Shown in pieces: positions 31,732 to 39,475 of a stretch of DNA of 51,710 nucleotides. Numbering within the stretch: the first letter of the stretch is position 1; every line of letters begins with the position of its first letter. Origin of the DNA: Vallitaleaceae bacterium (lineage in GTDB: Bacteria; Bacillota; Clostridia; Lachnospirales; Vallitaleaceae); NCBI GenBank assembly GCA_028277605.1, contig JANQFZ010000043.1:1-51710 (forward strand), given 5' to 3'. Below the pieces are notes generated by a model, which had not been told where the DNA came from, searched no databases, and worked only from the letters and a program-made list of their open reading frames with translations. The position numbers were made by a program, and so were the translations under genes.

Positions 31732-32330
31732 TTTTGACCCCCTGCTATATTAGAATTATAGAAATCAACGGCTTGATTAACAGCATTGGCAACCGCTTGG
31801 GAAGTGATGGTAGCGCCGCCAATAGCATCAATTTCGTTCTGAGATCTTTGTGCTGAAGATTTTTTCACGATGATAGGTTGAGCTGTCAAATCTTTGAATT
31901 GTGATTTAAAAGGCTCCTTATCCGCTTTAGCTCCAAGCCCAGGGGTTTCACTATGCTTTATAATATCAATTCCCTTTATTTCACCAGAAGAACTAATACC
32001 CACCGCCATCTGAATTTCTCCTCCATACCCTTCTTTAGTACTAAGTATAAAAGTGTAACCCAGAATATCATTTTGTACCTGGGCGGAATAGATGGCATTA
32101 ACATTTGGATATTTTTCTAGAAGCGCTTGATAGGCATCTTCATCCTCTATATACTCCTTAAAATCCGCTTCTCCAATGACATTTTGTAATGCTGCATTTC
32201 TAGTTTTTATAGCCTGCTCAGCTCTCGCATCAGCTGTTAAAGTATGGGTTAATCCTAGAAGTAGCCCTGAGCAGAGTGTAATGATAAATAGTATTAAGGT
32301 GTTTTTTATAATTTCCTTATAAATACTCAT
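31728..32330 (-). CDS. rnfG: Rnf complex subunit G, flavoprotein
   Basis: A 200-residue subunit with an N-terminal membrane helix and an extracytoplasmic FMN-binding domain. The covalent FMN site is the Thr in GGATITSQAV (about residue 176). ApbE-type flavin transfer is expected, but no apbE is in the window. It overlaps both rnfD and rnfE by four bases. Confidence 0.95.
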   Translation of the reverse strand: MSIYKEIIKNTLILFIITLCSGLLLGLTHTLTADARAEQAIKTRNAALQNVIGEADFKEYIEDEDAYQALLEKYPNVNAIYSAQVQNDILGYTFILSTKEGYGGEIQMAVGISSSGEIKGIDIIKHSETPGLGAKADKEPFKSQFKDLTAQPIIVKKSSAQRSQNEIDAIGGATITSQAVANAVNQAVDFYNSNIAGGQK

Positions 32331-33286
32331 CTTGCCACCTCCCCAAAAGCTCTTGGTATGGTATATTTATCAATAAGAGGTACAAATAGGTTCATAATTA
32401 TAATCGCAAAGGAAACGCCTTCAGGATAACCGCCATAAAATCTGATAATAACCGTTAAGAACCCACAACCAATTCCCATGATCCATTGACCTATCGGTGT
32501 TACGGGTGATGAGGAATAATCAGTAGCCATAAATATGGCTCCTAACATTAGACCGCCTGTAACGACCTGATAAGCAGCAAATGACAGACTAAACCCACCT
32601 CCCAATAAGAAAGCAAGTACAAAGACCGTCAAAATAAAGGTAACAGGAATTCTCCAGTTAATAACCTTTCTAGCTAGTAAGTAAATCCCTCCAATTAATA
32701 AGGCAATAGCAGAGGTTTCGCCAATGCATCCGCCTATACGACCTAAAAACGCATCCAACAAGGATGGAAGTATCATACCATTCTCACCAATGGGATTTGC
32801 AAGTGTTAAGCCGTTGGATAGCATTCCTAAAGGTGTTGCAGTGGTTATTCCATCTAGCTGCCATGTCGTCATAATGCCTGCAAATGATATTAATAAAAAT
32901 GCACGAGCAGCAAGCGCTGGATTCATAAAATTCTGCCCTAACCCACCGTAAAGCTGTTTAACCACTACGATAGCAAAAGCCCCTCCTATAATAGGTATCC
33001 AGAATGGAACTGAAGGAGGCAGATTAAGTGCTAGTAATAATCCCGTTACAGCAGCACTGTAATCACCTACAGTAACCTCTTTATGAGTTAATTTCTCATA
33101 GATGTATTCTGCGCCAACACAGCTTGCGATGCACAGTATAACGGTTAATAGTGCATTTAGTCCAAAGTTGAATACTCCAAAAATGGTTGCTGGAAGTAAT
33201 GCGATGAGTACATCTCTCATAATTCTGTCTATTGTTTCAGATGATCTGGTATGAGGTGCCGCTGATACAATTAATTGATGTTCCAC
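32327..33286 (-). CDS. rnfD: Rnf complex subunit D, membrane flavoprotein
   Basis: A 319-residue membrane subunit with about nine helices. The covalent FMN attachment is expected at the Thr in TTATPLGMLSNG (about residue 150). Other family features are KQLYGGLGQNFMNPALAARAF and MATDYSSSPVT. It takes part in Na+ or H+ translocation. Confidence 0.95.
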   Translation of the reverse strand: MEHQLIVSAAPHTRSSETIDRIMRDVLIALLPATIFGVFNFGLNALLTVILCIASCVGAEYIYEKLTHKEVTVGDYSAAVTGLLLALNLPPSVPFWIPIIGGAFAIVVVKQLYGGLGQNFMNPALAARAFLLISFAGIMTTWQLDGITTATPLGMLSNGLTLANPIGENGMILPSLLDAFLGRIGGCIGETSAIALLIGGIYLLARKVINWRIPVTFILTVFVLAFLLGGGFSLSFAAYQVVTGGLMLGAIFMATDYSSSPVTPIGQWIMGIGCGFLTVIIRFYGGYPEGVSFAIIIMNLFVPLIDKYTIPRAFGEVAR

Positions 33287-33298
33287 CTAAAACCCTCC

Positions 33299-34627
33299 CT
33301 ATGATTTCTTTCTATTTGCAAGTATACTTCTTTTCTTAGTTTTAATGGATTGAGTTAAGTGCCTTTTTGCTGGACAGACATAAGAACAAGAACCGCACTC
33401 CATACATTCTAGTCCTTTGAATTTAACAAAAAAATCGTCTTCATTATGAATCGCATATTTATTTAATTCTAACGGCATTAAGTACATTGGACAGGCTTGA
33501 ATACACTTTCTACACCGAATACATGCACTCTCCTTTTCAATTACGGTTTGCTTTTTTGATAGGCATAGTATGGCAGATGAACCTTTAATAATAGGTACAT
33601 CCATATCAAAGAGTGCAATACCCATCATAGGACCGCCTGAAATAATTTTCCCTGGTTCAGTTTTAAATCCACCAGCCGCTTCTATAACTTCACGGCAGCT
33701 TGTTCCGATTCTTACTTTAAAGTTGCCAGGATTCTTAACTGCATCCCCTGTTACAGTTACAATTCTCCTCATTAATGGACGTCCGCGATAAATCGCACGA
33801 TGTATAGCAACAACAGTATCAATGTTTTGAACAATACAGCCTACATCAGCTGGTAGACCACCCGAAGGAACTTCTCTCTTAGTTACTGCGTGAATAAGTT
33901 GTTTCTCAGCTCCTTGAGGATATTTTGTCTTCAATACTTTAACTGCAATTCTGTCTTCCTTGGCTACAGCAGCTTTCATGACTTTAATCGCTTCTGGTTT
34001 ATTATCTTCTATGCCGATAATTCCTTGCGCTTTTGGAAATAATTTAAGAACTGTTTTCAAACCTAAAACAACTCTATCCGTTTCCTCAAGCATCACCCGA
34101 TAGTCTGAGGTTAGATAGGGTTCGCATTCTGCACCATTCACAATTATAAAATCAATTTTTTTATCAGGCGGAGGCGATAATTTAATGAAAGTTGGAAAAC
34201 ACGCTCCACCCATTCCAACAATACCAGCTTCTTTGATTAATTCGATGATGGTTTCCCTGCTCAAGGAACTACTATCACCTCTAGGCTCCATACCCTCTAT
34301 TTCAGTATATTCACCATCATTTTCAATAATAACAGAGAGTACCTGACTTCCATTGGGGTGAAGCATTGGTGTAACCTTTTTAACTGTACCAGATACAGAA
34401 CTATGAACTGGAGCAGATACAAATGCTTTAGCTTCCCCGATCTTTTGACCCACACGAACAGTATCCCCTTTTTTTACAATGGGTTCACAGGGAGCACCGA
34501 TATGCTGAAGCATTGGAAATACTAAATCTCCCTTTGGCTTAATAATCTGAATAGGCTGATTCTCTGTATAAGCCTTATGATGTTTAGGGTGAATACCTTT
34601 GTTGAACGATAAAGTTTTCATTGCCAT
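33299..34627 (-). CDS. rnfC: Rnf complex subunit C, NADH-binding
   Basis: A 442-residue peripheral subunit where NAD+ is reduced. It has an N-terminal RnfC barrel-sandwich domain (GIHPKHHK, GKPxGD-like region), a NuoF-like Rossmann part with GIVGMGGACFPTFIKL and NGAECEPYLTSDYR, and two C-terminal ferredoxin motifs CIRCRKCIQACP and CMECGSCSYVCP. AGGGGG precedes the ATG. It is the first gene of the operon. Confidence 0.96.
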   Translation of the reverse strand: MAMKTLSFNKGIHPKHHKAYTENQPIQIIKPKGDLVFPMLQHIGAPCEPIVKKGDTVRVGQKIGEAKAFVSAPVHSSVSGTVKKVTPMLHPNGSQVLSVIIENDGEYTEIEGMEPRGDSSSLSRETIIELIKEAGIVGMGGACFPTFIKLSPPPDKKIDFIIVNGAECEPYLTSDYRVMLEETDRVVLGLKTVLKLFPKAQGIIGIEDNKPEAIKVMKAAVAKEDRIAVKVLKTKYPQGAEKQLIHAVTKREVPSGGLPADVGCIVQNIDTVVAIHRAIYRGRPLMRRIVTVTGDAVKNPGNFKVRIGTSCREVIEAAGGFKTEPGKIISGGPMMGIALFDMDVPIIKGSSAILCLSKKQTVIEKESACIRCRKCIQACPMYLMPLELNKYAIHNEDDFFVKFKGLECMECGSCSYVCPAKRHLTQSIKTKKRSILANRKKS

Positions 34628-34850
34628 TAAACCCCCTGAACGTTTTTTTCAAAATTATAGCTCTATGATAATCTGGTTAGAGTTAATAGTTTAAAATACT
34701 ATACACTCTTAATATAAATGTATCAGAGCATGCAAAATTTTCGTTGATAATGGAGATATCTTTAATCATCCATTCCATATTAAGTTGTATAAATGTATAA
34801 ATAATAGTAGTGAAACTCAAAATTTCCGTTAAAGAAGTAGGTTTATATTA

Positions 34851-34879
34851 ACTATAATACAAAAACAGCCTAAAAACAA
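34851..34879 (-). promoter_or_regulatory. Candidate rnf promoter
   Basis: TATAGT (5 of 6) with a 17-bp spacer and a weak -35 (TTGTTT) on the minus strand. The weak -35 with palindromes about 50 bases upstream would suit activator control. Confidence 0.4.
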
Positions 34880-34924
34880 CGATTGATAAATTTCTAGCAA
34901 TCCATTCTTACGAGCTACAGTCGC

Positions 34925-34956
34925 CTATCATGATAGATAAGTGCATTGTATACAAT
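34925..34956. promoter_or_regulatory. Two perfect palindromes upstream of rnf
   Basis: CTATCATGATAG (34925-34936) and ATTGTATACAAT (34945-34956), each a perfect 12-bp palindrome, eight bases apart. The second has the form of some GntR-family operators. No regulator gene is adjacent. Confidence 0.4.
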
Positions 34957-35002
34957 ATCCAATCTCTTAATGGCTAATAAATCCTTAAAAATAAGTAAAA
35001 AA

Positions 35003-35042
35003 AAATGATAATCTCTTTATCTTTGTTAAGAAATTATCATTT
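35003..35042 (-). terminator. Terminator of the hydrogenase-sensor operon
   Basis: Perfect 10-bp stem (35003-35012 with 35033-35042, loop of 20) followed on the minus strand by nine T. The stem overlaps the stop codon of the last ATPase gene. Confidence 0.8.
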
Positions 35043-35588
35043 TTCTGCACTTAATGCTTCTATATTTTCTTTAATATACGCTTTAAGCCATTGTATAACT
35101 TTGGTATCACTTAATGGTACGTCTTCCCCTAATACAGCTTTTAGATCATTGGTACACACCTTAAACTCCAAATCATTTAAGTGGTGTATATAATCTATTC
35201 GAATATCTCCGTAAGAGGTAATTAGCATGGCTATGGTTGCTGCAATATCTCCAAGAGGAGGACGATCTATGTGATCGTATACCATGACAGCCCTTACTCT
35301 TGTACCTTTTCCTTCTAGTGTTTCAAGCGTTAAAGATCCTCCGCAGTTTTCACAAGTCCTATCCAGCAAAGGAATTCCCAAGCCTACCTTTCTTGTTACA
35401 CGTGACGTTGTAAAAGGATTTTTAATGGTTTTAAAAATCTCATTTGGAATACCACTGCCATTATCCTGAATCGTAAACTCGAATAGGTTTTTATTGAGTT
35501 GTTCCTGTATATGAATTGTGATATGACTGGCTTTGCCACGAATACTGTTTTGGGTAATATCCAGTATATGAAGAGATAGTTCTTTCAT
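35037..35588 (-). CDS. GHKL ATPase (histidine-kinase-like), redox-sensor cluster
   Basis: A 183-residue protein whose first 110 residues form a histidine-kinase-type ATPase: N-box in HILDITQNSIRGKA, G1 in QDNGSGIP, and GLGIPLLDRTCENCGGSL as the G2 region. No phosphoacceptor or sensor domain is present. The C-terminal 70 residues are unassigned. It is last in the DRTGG-ATPase-hydrogenase-DRTGG-ATPase operon and could phosphorylate or sequester a partner. Similar genes accompany NuoE/NuoF-type hydrogenase subunits in clostridia, but those are absent here. Confidence 0.75.
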   Translation of the reverse strand: MKELSLHILDITQNSIRGKASHITIHIQEQLNKNLFEFTIQDNGSGIPNEIFKTIKNPFTTSRVTRKVGLGIPLLDRTCENCGGSLTLETLEGKGTRVRAVMVYDHIDRPPLGDIAATIAMLITSYGDIRIDYIHHLNDLEFKVCTNDLKAVLGEDVPLSDTKVIQWLKAYIKENIEALSAEK

Positions 35589-35605
35589 AAGTCACCCTCT
35601 CATGT

Positions 35606-35947
35606 TTATAGTATACCTAGATGAATTAATTGTTTGACTACTTCATATGAAGACTGTTTTGAAACAAGCAGTGGAATGTTTTCTTCATTAGCTTTACTAA
35701 TAGCATCAGCATCCGCTTCATAGTCCTCTGCAATTATTATACAAGCACAATTGATTAAGGTTGCGACAGCAACAATATTAATATGACTCTGAATAGTTAC
35801 CCATGCTGTATTTTCTTGAGCTCTTCCCATAACGACACTTAGTAGATCGCCGACAAACCCATGCTCTATTATATTATCCAAACCTTTTTCGCCAGCAACT
35901 AAAGTTAAATCACATTGATCATATAGCTCTCTAACCGTCATTTTCAT
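35606..35947 (-). CDS. DRTGG-domain protein
   Basis: A 113-residue protein consisting of a single DRTGG-type domain, as found in HPr kinases and phosphotransacetylases (VRELYDQCDLTLVAGEKG at the start, then VVMGRAQENTAWVT and NCACIIIAEDYEAD). It probably binds a small ligand or nucleotide. It overlaps the end of the hydrogenase-like gene by 17 bases, which ties the two together. Confidence 0.75.
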   Translation of the reverse strand: MKMTVRELYDQCDLTLVAGEKGLDNIIEHGFVGDLLSVVMGRAQENTAWVTIQSHINIVAVATLINCACIIIAEDYEADADAISKANEENIPLLVSKQSSYEVVKQLIHLGIL

Positions 35948-37250
35948 TATCTCCTTTTTTTTGAATAGATGGGGGTAGTTTTTCTGATAGTATCACCATA
36001 TCTTTAGCCATATTTCTGACCTTTTCTCTTAGCATAAAGACACAATCCTCAACATGAGCTTTACCACACACAATATCCTCTGCTAAAGCTCTGCAAGTTG
36101 GCGCCCCACATGAACCGCAGTCTATCTTTGGAAGTCTTTCGTAGATGGCTTCTAGCTGCTCCATCATTTCTAGTGCTTTTTCTCTATCATCATCTAATGT
36201 TAAAACTGACTTAACCTTCAAGGGTTTATCCCATGTCAGTTTAACGGGATGACTAAACAGATCAATGTCTCTAAGCTTTCTGTTTTTTTTACTCATTTCT
36301 TTTTTTAGCTTCTCCATGCGATGGCTTGCAACAAAAGCATCTTCAACTGTTAATGGTCCTCCAAGACAGCCACCAACGCAAGCAAGACATTCTATGAAAT
36401 CAATATCTTCCAGTTTACCATTTTCTACCTTTTCTAATATTTGTATAACATTCTCTATGCCATCTACTGCAATATAATTTTCAAAACCAGTTGCTCTTCC
36501 TTCTCCTCCTGAATCTGCCCATCCAATACCTTTACTTGTACTCATGGATAAAACTTCAGGTTCTTTGATTTTTTTTAGTAACGGTTGAAGCTCCATATAT
36601 ATTTTTTTAATAGAAATGACGCCATCTACGTAAGACTTATTGATGACTTGAGGATATCGACTATTCGTTACTTTTGCAGCACATGGTGATATAAAGAAAA
36701 CACCGATATCTTCTTCTTTCATACCTTGATGGATAAAATAGGTTTTGACATATCTAGCAATGGCTTCCTTTGGAGAAATCAAAGGAAGAATATTAGGTAT
36801 AAGTGATGGAAACCGTATCTGAATCATTCTGATAATAGCTGGACATGCAGAAGACAATACCGGTTTCGCTATATCATGCTCGGCAATATACTTCAAAGTT
36901 TCTTGTGTAACGATTTCAGCTGCCTTTGAGACCTCAAAAACATCATCAAATCCAAGGTACTTAAGTCCTGTCAGAATGATATTTGGATCGGTAATTCCTT
37001 TAAATTGAGTATATAAAGTTGGTGCGGGAATAGCTATCTTAAACTTGTAATCATGAATCATAGATAATGGATCAGTTTTTGCTTTTTTTGCATTATTTCT
37101 ACAGACTCTAATACACAGTCCACAATCAATACAGCGTTCAACTGTAATTTCTGCTTTACCATTTCTTACTCTTATAGCTTCTGTAGGACAACGCTTTATA
37201 CAATCTGTACACCCAACACATTTATCTTTATCTAATATTACGGAATGCAT
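35931..37250 (-). CDS. Sensory-type [FeFe]-hydrogenase-like protein without PAS
   Basis: A 439-residue protein. Domains in order: two [4Fe-4S] ferredoxin motifs (C11-C21 and C40-C50), the [FeFe]-hydrogenase H-cluster domain, and a C-terminal [4Fe-4S] domain (C378, C381, C386, C403). All four H-cluster cysteines are present: C136 (SSAC), C190 (SPCAAK), C291 and C295 (ACVGGC). The Cys used for proton transfer in catalytic enzymes (just before C136) is Ala. That resembles the sensory HydS group, which usually carries a PAS domain before the output module; here the protein ends after the Fe-S domain. It probably senses H2 or redox state and signals to the adjacent DRTGG and ATPase proteins. Confidence 0.82.
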   Translation of the reverse strand: MHSVILDKDKCVGCTDCIKRCPTEAIRVRNGKAEITVERCIDCGLCIRVCRNNAKKAKTDPLSMIHDYKFKIAIPAPTLYTQFKGITDPNIILTGLKYLGFDDVFEVSKAAEIVTQETLKYIAEHDIAKPVLSSACPAIIRMIQIRFPSLIPNILPLISPKEAIARYVKTYFIHQGMKEEDIGVFFISPCAAKVTNSRYPQVINKSYVDGVISIKKIYMELQPLLKKIKEPEVLSMSTSKGIGWADSGGEGRATGFENYIAVDGIENVIQILEKVENGKLEDIDFIECLACVGGCLGGPLTVEDAFVASHRMEKLKKEMSKKNRKLRDIDLFSHPVKLTWDKPLKVKSVLTLDDDREKALEMMEQLEAIYERLPKIDCGSCGAPTCRALAEDIVCGKAHVEDCVFMLREKVRNMAKDMVILSEKLPPSIQKKGDNENDG

Positions 37251-37267
37251 GAATACAATCCCCCCTT

Positions 37268-37678
37268 TTAGATAAAAACTTTTAGTTCTACTCTAGTACC
37301 AACACCAAGCTTTGTATCAATGGTTAATTCATCTGCGTAACGCTTCATATTTGGCAACCCCATGCCAGCACCGAATCCCATTGATCTTACCTTTTGCGAT
37401 GCTGTTGAATAGCCTACCTCCATGGCTCTATCAATATCTTCTATACCAGGTCCTTGATCTTCTAATACAACCGTGATGTAGTCTTTTGCCAATTCAACAT
37501 CAACATTACCCCCATTAGCATGAAGTACCATATTCATCTCAGCTTCATACATAGCAATGGATATTTTTCTAATAATTTCTGGTGATATTCCCAATTGTCT
37601 TAATGTTCTTTTGACTTGTCCAGCAGCAAATCCAGCAGACGTAAAAGCTCCACCATCCACTTTATAGTGTAATTTCAT
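37268..37678 (-). CDS. Anti-sigma-type serine kinase-like ATPase
   Basis: A 136-residue RsbW/SpoIIAB-type GHKL ATPase. N-box EAEMNMVLHA, G1 EDQGPGI and G2 GFGAGMGLPNMKR are intact, so ATP binding is expected. No anti-sigma antagonist (STAS) or phosphatase is adjacent. The frame is open to 37726, but GGAGGAG sits ten bases before the ATG at 37678, inside the end of the upstream DRTGG gene (17-base overlap). It should cooperate with the sensory hydrogenase next to it. Confidence 0.8.
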   Translation of the reverse strand: MKLHYKVDGGAFTSAGFAAGQVKRTLRQLGISPEIIRKISIAMYEAEMNMVLHANGGNVDVELAKDYITVVLEDQGPGIEDIDRAMEVGYSTASQKVRSMGFGAGMGLPNMKRYADELTIDTKLGVGTRVELKVFI

Positions 37679-38030
37679 CGTGAACAATCTCCTCCCCATA
37701 GAGACCTTTTTCATACAAGATACCACAGGCAGTAAATAAAGAATGGTTTGTTGTTAATAATAAAATACCTTTTTGATTGGCCATGGTTACCATTTCTTGA
37801 CTAGGTTTTTTTCCTCTTACGATAACAACTGCTTTAATATCCATCAGTTCTGCTGTTCTAATCACTTGTGGATGAACCAATCCAGTAAGAAGAAGCACAT
37901 TATTTTTAACAAAAGCTAAAACATCACTTAACAAATCAGATCCGTAGGCATAATACACCTCATAATCCAAATTGACTTTACCTGTAACGACATCTGTATC
38001 CAATAATTCAATGACAGTATTTAGTTTCAC
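37662..38030 (-). CDS. DRTGG-domain protein, first gene of the sensor operon
   Basis: A 122-residue single-domain protein related to DRTGG (KLNTVIELLDTDVVTGKVN at the start; GLVHPQVIRTAELMDIKAVVIVRGK). It starts at a GTG with TGGAGG seven bases upstream. It is paired with the second DRTGG protein three genes on, suggesting a heteromeric switch. It is preceded by a very good promoter. Confidence 0.72.
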   Translation of the reverse strand: MKLNTVIELLDTDVVTGKVNLDYEVYYAYGSDLLSDVLAFVKNNVLLLTGLVHPQVIRTAELMDIKAVVIVRGKKPSQEMVTMANQKGILLLTTNHSLFTACGILYEKGLYGEEIVHDEITL

Positions 38031-38062
38031 GAGACACCTCCAGTGGAATTATATACGTTTCC

Positions 38063-38091
38063 ATTATACCAAATCGTTATTGTTTTGACAA
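38063..38091 (-). promoter_or_regulatory. Promoter for the hydrogenase-sensor operon
   Basis: TTGTCA, a 17-bp spacer and a perfect TATAAT with extended TGG on the minus strand, 30 bases before the DRTGG gene and just after the hydF terminator. It shows that this operon is transcribed separately from aspA-hydF. Confidence 0.8.
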
Positions 38092-38106
38092 TCACATTTA
38101 AGGTAT

Positions 38107-38134
38107 AAAAAATCACAGGTTTTGACCTGTGATT
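38107..38134 (-). terminator. Terminator of aspA-hydF
   Basis: Perfect 10-bp stem (38111-38120 with 38125-38134, tetraloop TTTG) followed on the minus strand by six T, nine bases after the hydF stop codon. Confidence 0.9.
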
Positions 38135-38142
38135 CATGTGTT

Positions 38143-39375
38143 TTAGTCTTCTTCCAATAATAATTTAGCGAGCGGAAAAGTTTCAACTGCTCTCTTGAGT
38201 ATCCCTTGTGTATAGGCTATGATTACACCGTAATTGACTATGGGAATATGAAGCTCTTTTGCTCTATCTAGTCTATAATGCATTTCTTTTCTATTTAACA
38301 TACAAGCTCCACAATGGACAATAAGTGAATAATCCTGAAGGTTTTCTGGATATTTAAAACCGCTGGTATGGTCAAAAGTAAGTTTCTTTCCTGTATATTG
38401 TCGTATCCATCTTGGTATTTTAACGGTTCCTAGATCGTCTGATTGTCTATGATGGGTACAAGCTTCTGCCATGAGTATTTTATCACCATCTCTTAAGGTA
38501 TTGAGTGATTTGGCTCCTTGTACAAGCTGTACTAAATCTCCCTTATATCTTGCAAATAAGATTGAAAATGAAGTTAATGGTATATCTTTGGGCGTATCTG
38601 CATCTACCTTAGAGAATACATGAGAATCAGTAATAACAAGTTTAGGCTTATTGCCCAGCTTTTCTAAGGTTTCTCTTAATTCATATTCTTTCGTAACAAC
38701 ACATATAGCATCGCTCTCCAGTACATCCCGAATAACCTGTTGCTGCGGCAGAATTAGCCGACCCTTTGGTGCTGCTTTATCAATAGGAACAACCAAAACG
38801 ATAAAATCCCCTGGATGAATTAAATCTCCTACTAATTTAAATTTATCCTCATCATCGGGTAATGCCTTTATTAAAGCTTGCTTTAAGTCTTCAATGCCTG
38901 TTTTTTCAAGTGCTGAGACAGGGATAACCTTATGTTCAAGCTGTTTTTTTAGCTCTTTCAGTTCATCTGATGACCATGCCCTAATATCAATTTTATTGAG
39001 TAAAATAACATAAGGAATTTTTTTTGCTTTAATTCGTGATAGAACTTCTTTATCAAAAGTCGTTAGTCCAGTTTCTGCATCTATAATTAATATGGCTATA
39101 TCTGTTTTATTGAGTACTTCATAGGTTTTACTTTTTCTTAACTCACCTAATTCTCCTACATCGTCCAAACCAGCAGTATCAATAAATACAACAGGTCCTA
39201 TCGGCAGCAATTCCATGCTTTTATAGACCGGATCGGTGGTTGTCCCTTTAACTGAAGAGACAACCGCAATCGGTTGGTTGGTTACTGCGTTGATGATACT
39301 GGATTTCCCTGCGTTCCTTCTGCCAAAAATCGCAATATGTACACGAGTCCCTCTAGGCGTTGTATTTAGACTCAT
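38143..39375 (-). CDS. hydF: [FeFe]-hydrogenase maturation GTPase HydF
   Basis: About 410 residues: an N-terminal GTPase domain (GRRNAGKSS P-loop; DTAGLDDVG; NKID), a dimerisation region, and a C-terminal cluster-binding domain with the CTHH and HCGACML motifs that hold the [4Fe-4S] cluster. HydF is the scaffold on which the H-cluster two-iron unit is built and from which it is delivered. The ATG at 39375 has AAAGGAGGA at proper distance, unlike the ATG at 39381. It follows aspA on one transcript. hydE, hydG and a catalytic hydA are not in the window. Confidence 0.95.
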   Translation of the reverse strand: MSLNTTPRGTRVHIAIFGRRNAGKSSIINAVTNQPIAVVSSVKGTTTDPVYKSMELLPIGPVVFIDTAGLDDVGELGELRKSKTYEVLNKTDIAILIIDAETGLTTFDKEVLSRIKAKKIPYVILLNKIDIRAWSSDELKELKKQLEHKVIPVSALEKTGIEDLKQALIKALPDDEDKFKLVGDLIHPGDFIVLVVPIDKAAPKGRLILPQQQVIRDVLESDAICVVTKEYELRETLEKLGNKPKLVITDSHVFSKVDADTPKDIPLTSFSILFARYKGDLVQLVQGAKSLNTLRDGDKILMAEACTHHRQSDDLGTVKIPRWIRQYTGKKLTFDHTSGFKYPENLQDYSLIVHCGACMLNRKEMHYRLDRAKELHIPIVNYGVIIAYTQGILKRAVETFPLAKLLLEED

Positions 39376-39475
39376 AATCATTCCTCCTTTGTATATATAA
39401 TCTATCTTATTTCAACTTTATAATTAGGTATATATCGTAATTCAACTCTTTATTAAATTACCTATTATCCCCCAA

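Larger units (their letters stand above)
34628..35002. other. Intergenic region upstream of rnfC
   Basis: No gene is seen. On the minus strand there is a promoter candidate (34851-34879) that would give a leader of about 215 bases, and two perfect 12-bp palindromes farther upstream. A small AATGGA/TCCATT hairpin (34749-34774) lies in the leader. No known riboswitch is recognised. Confidence 0.5.

Noticed and set aside
29676..34627. Na+-translocating NADH:quinone reductase (nqr) instead of rnf
   Set aside because: The polyferredoxin RnfB and the two ferredoxin motifs in RnfC, with gene order C-D-G-E-A-B, identify rnf. An nqrF-type reductase is absent.
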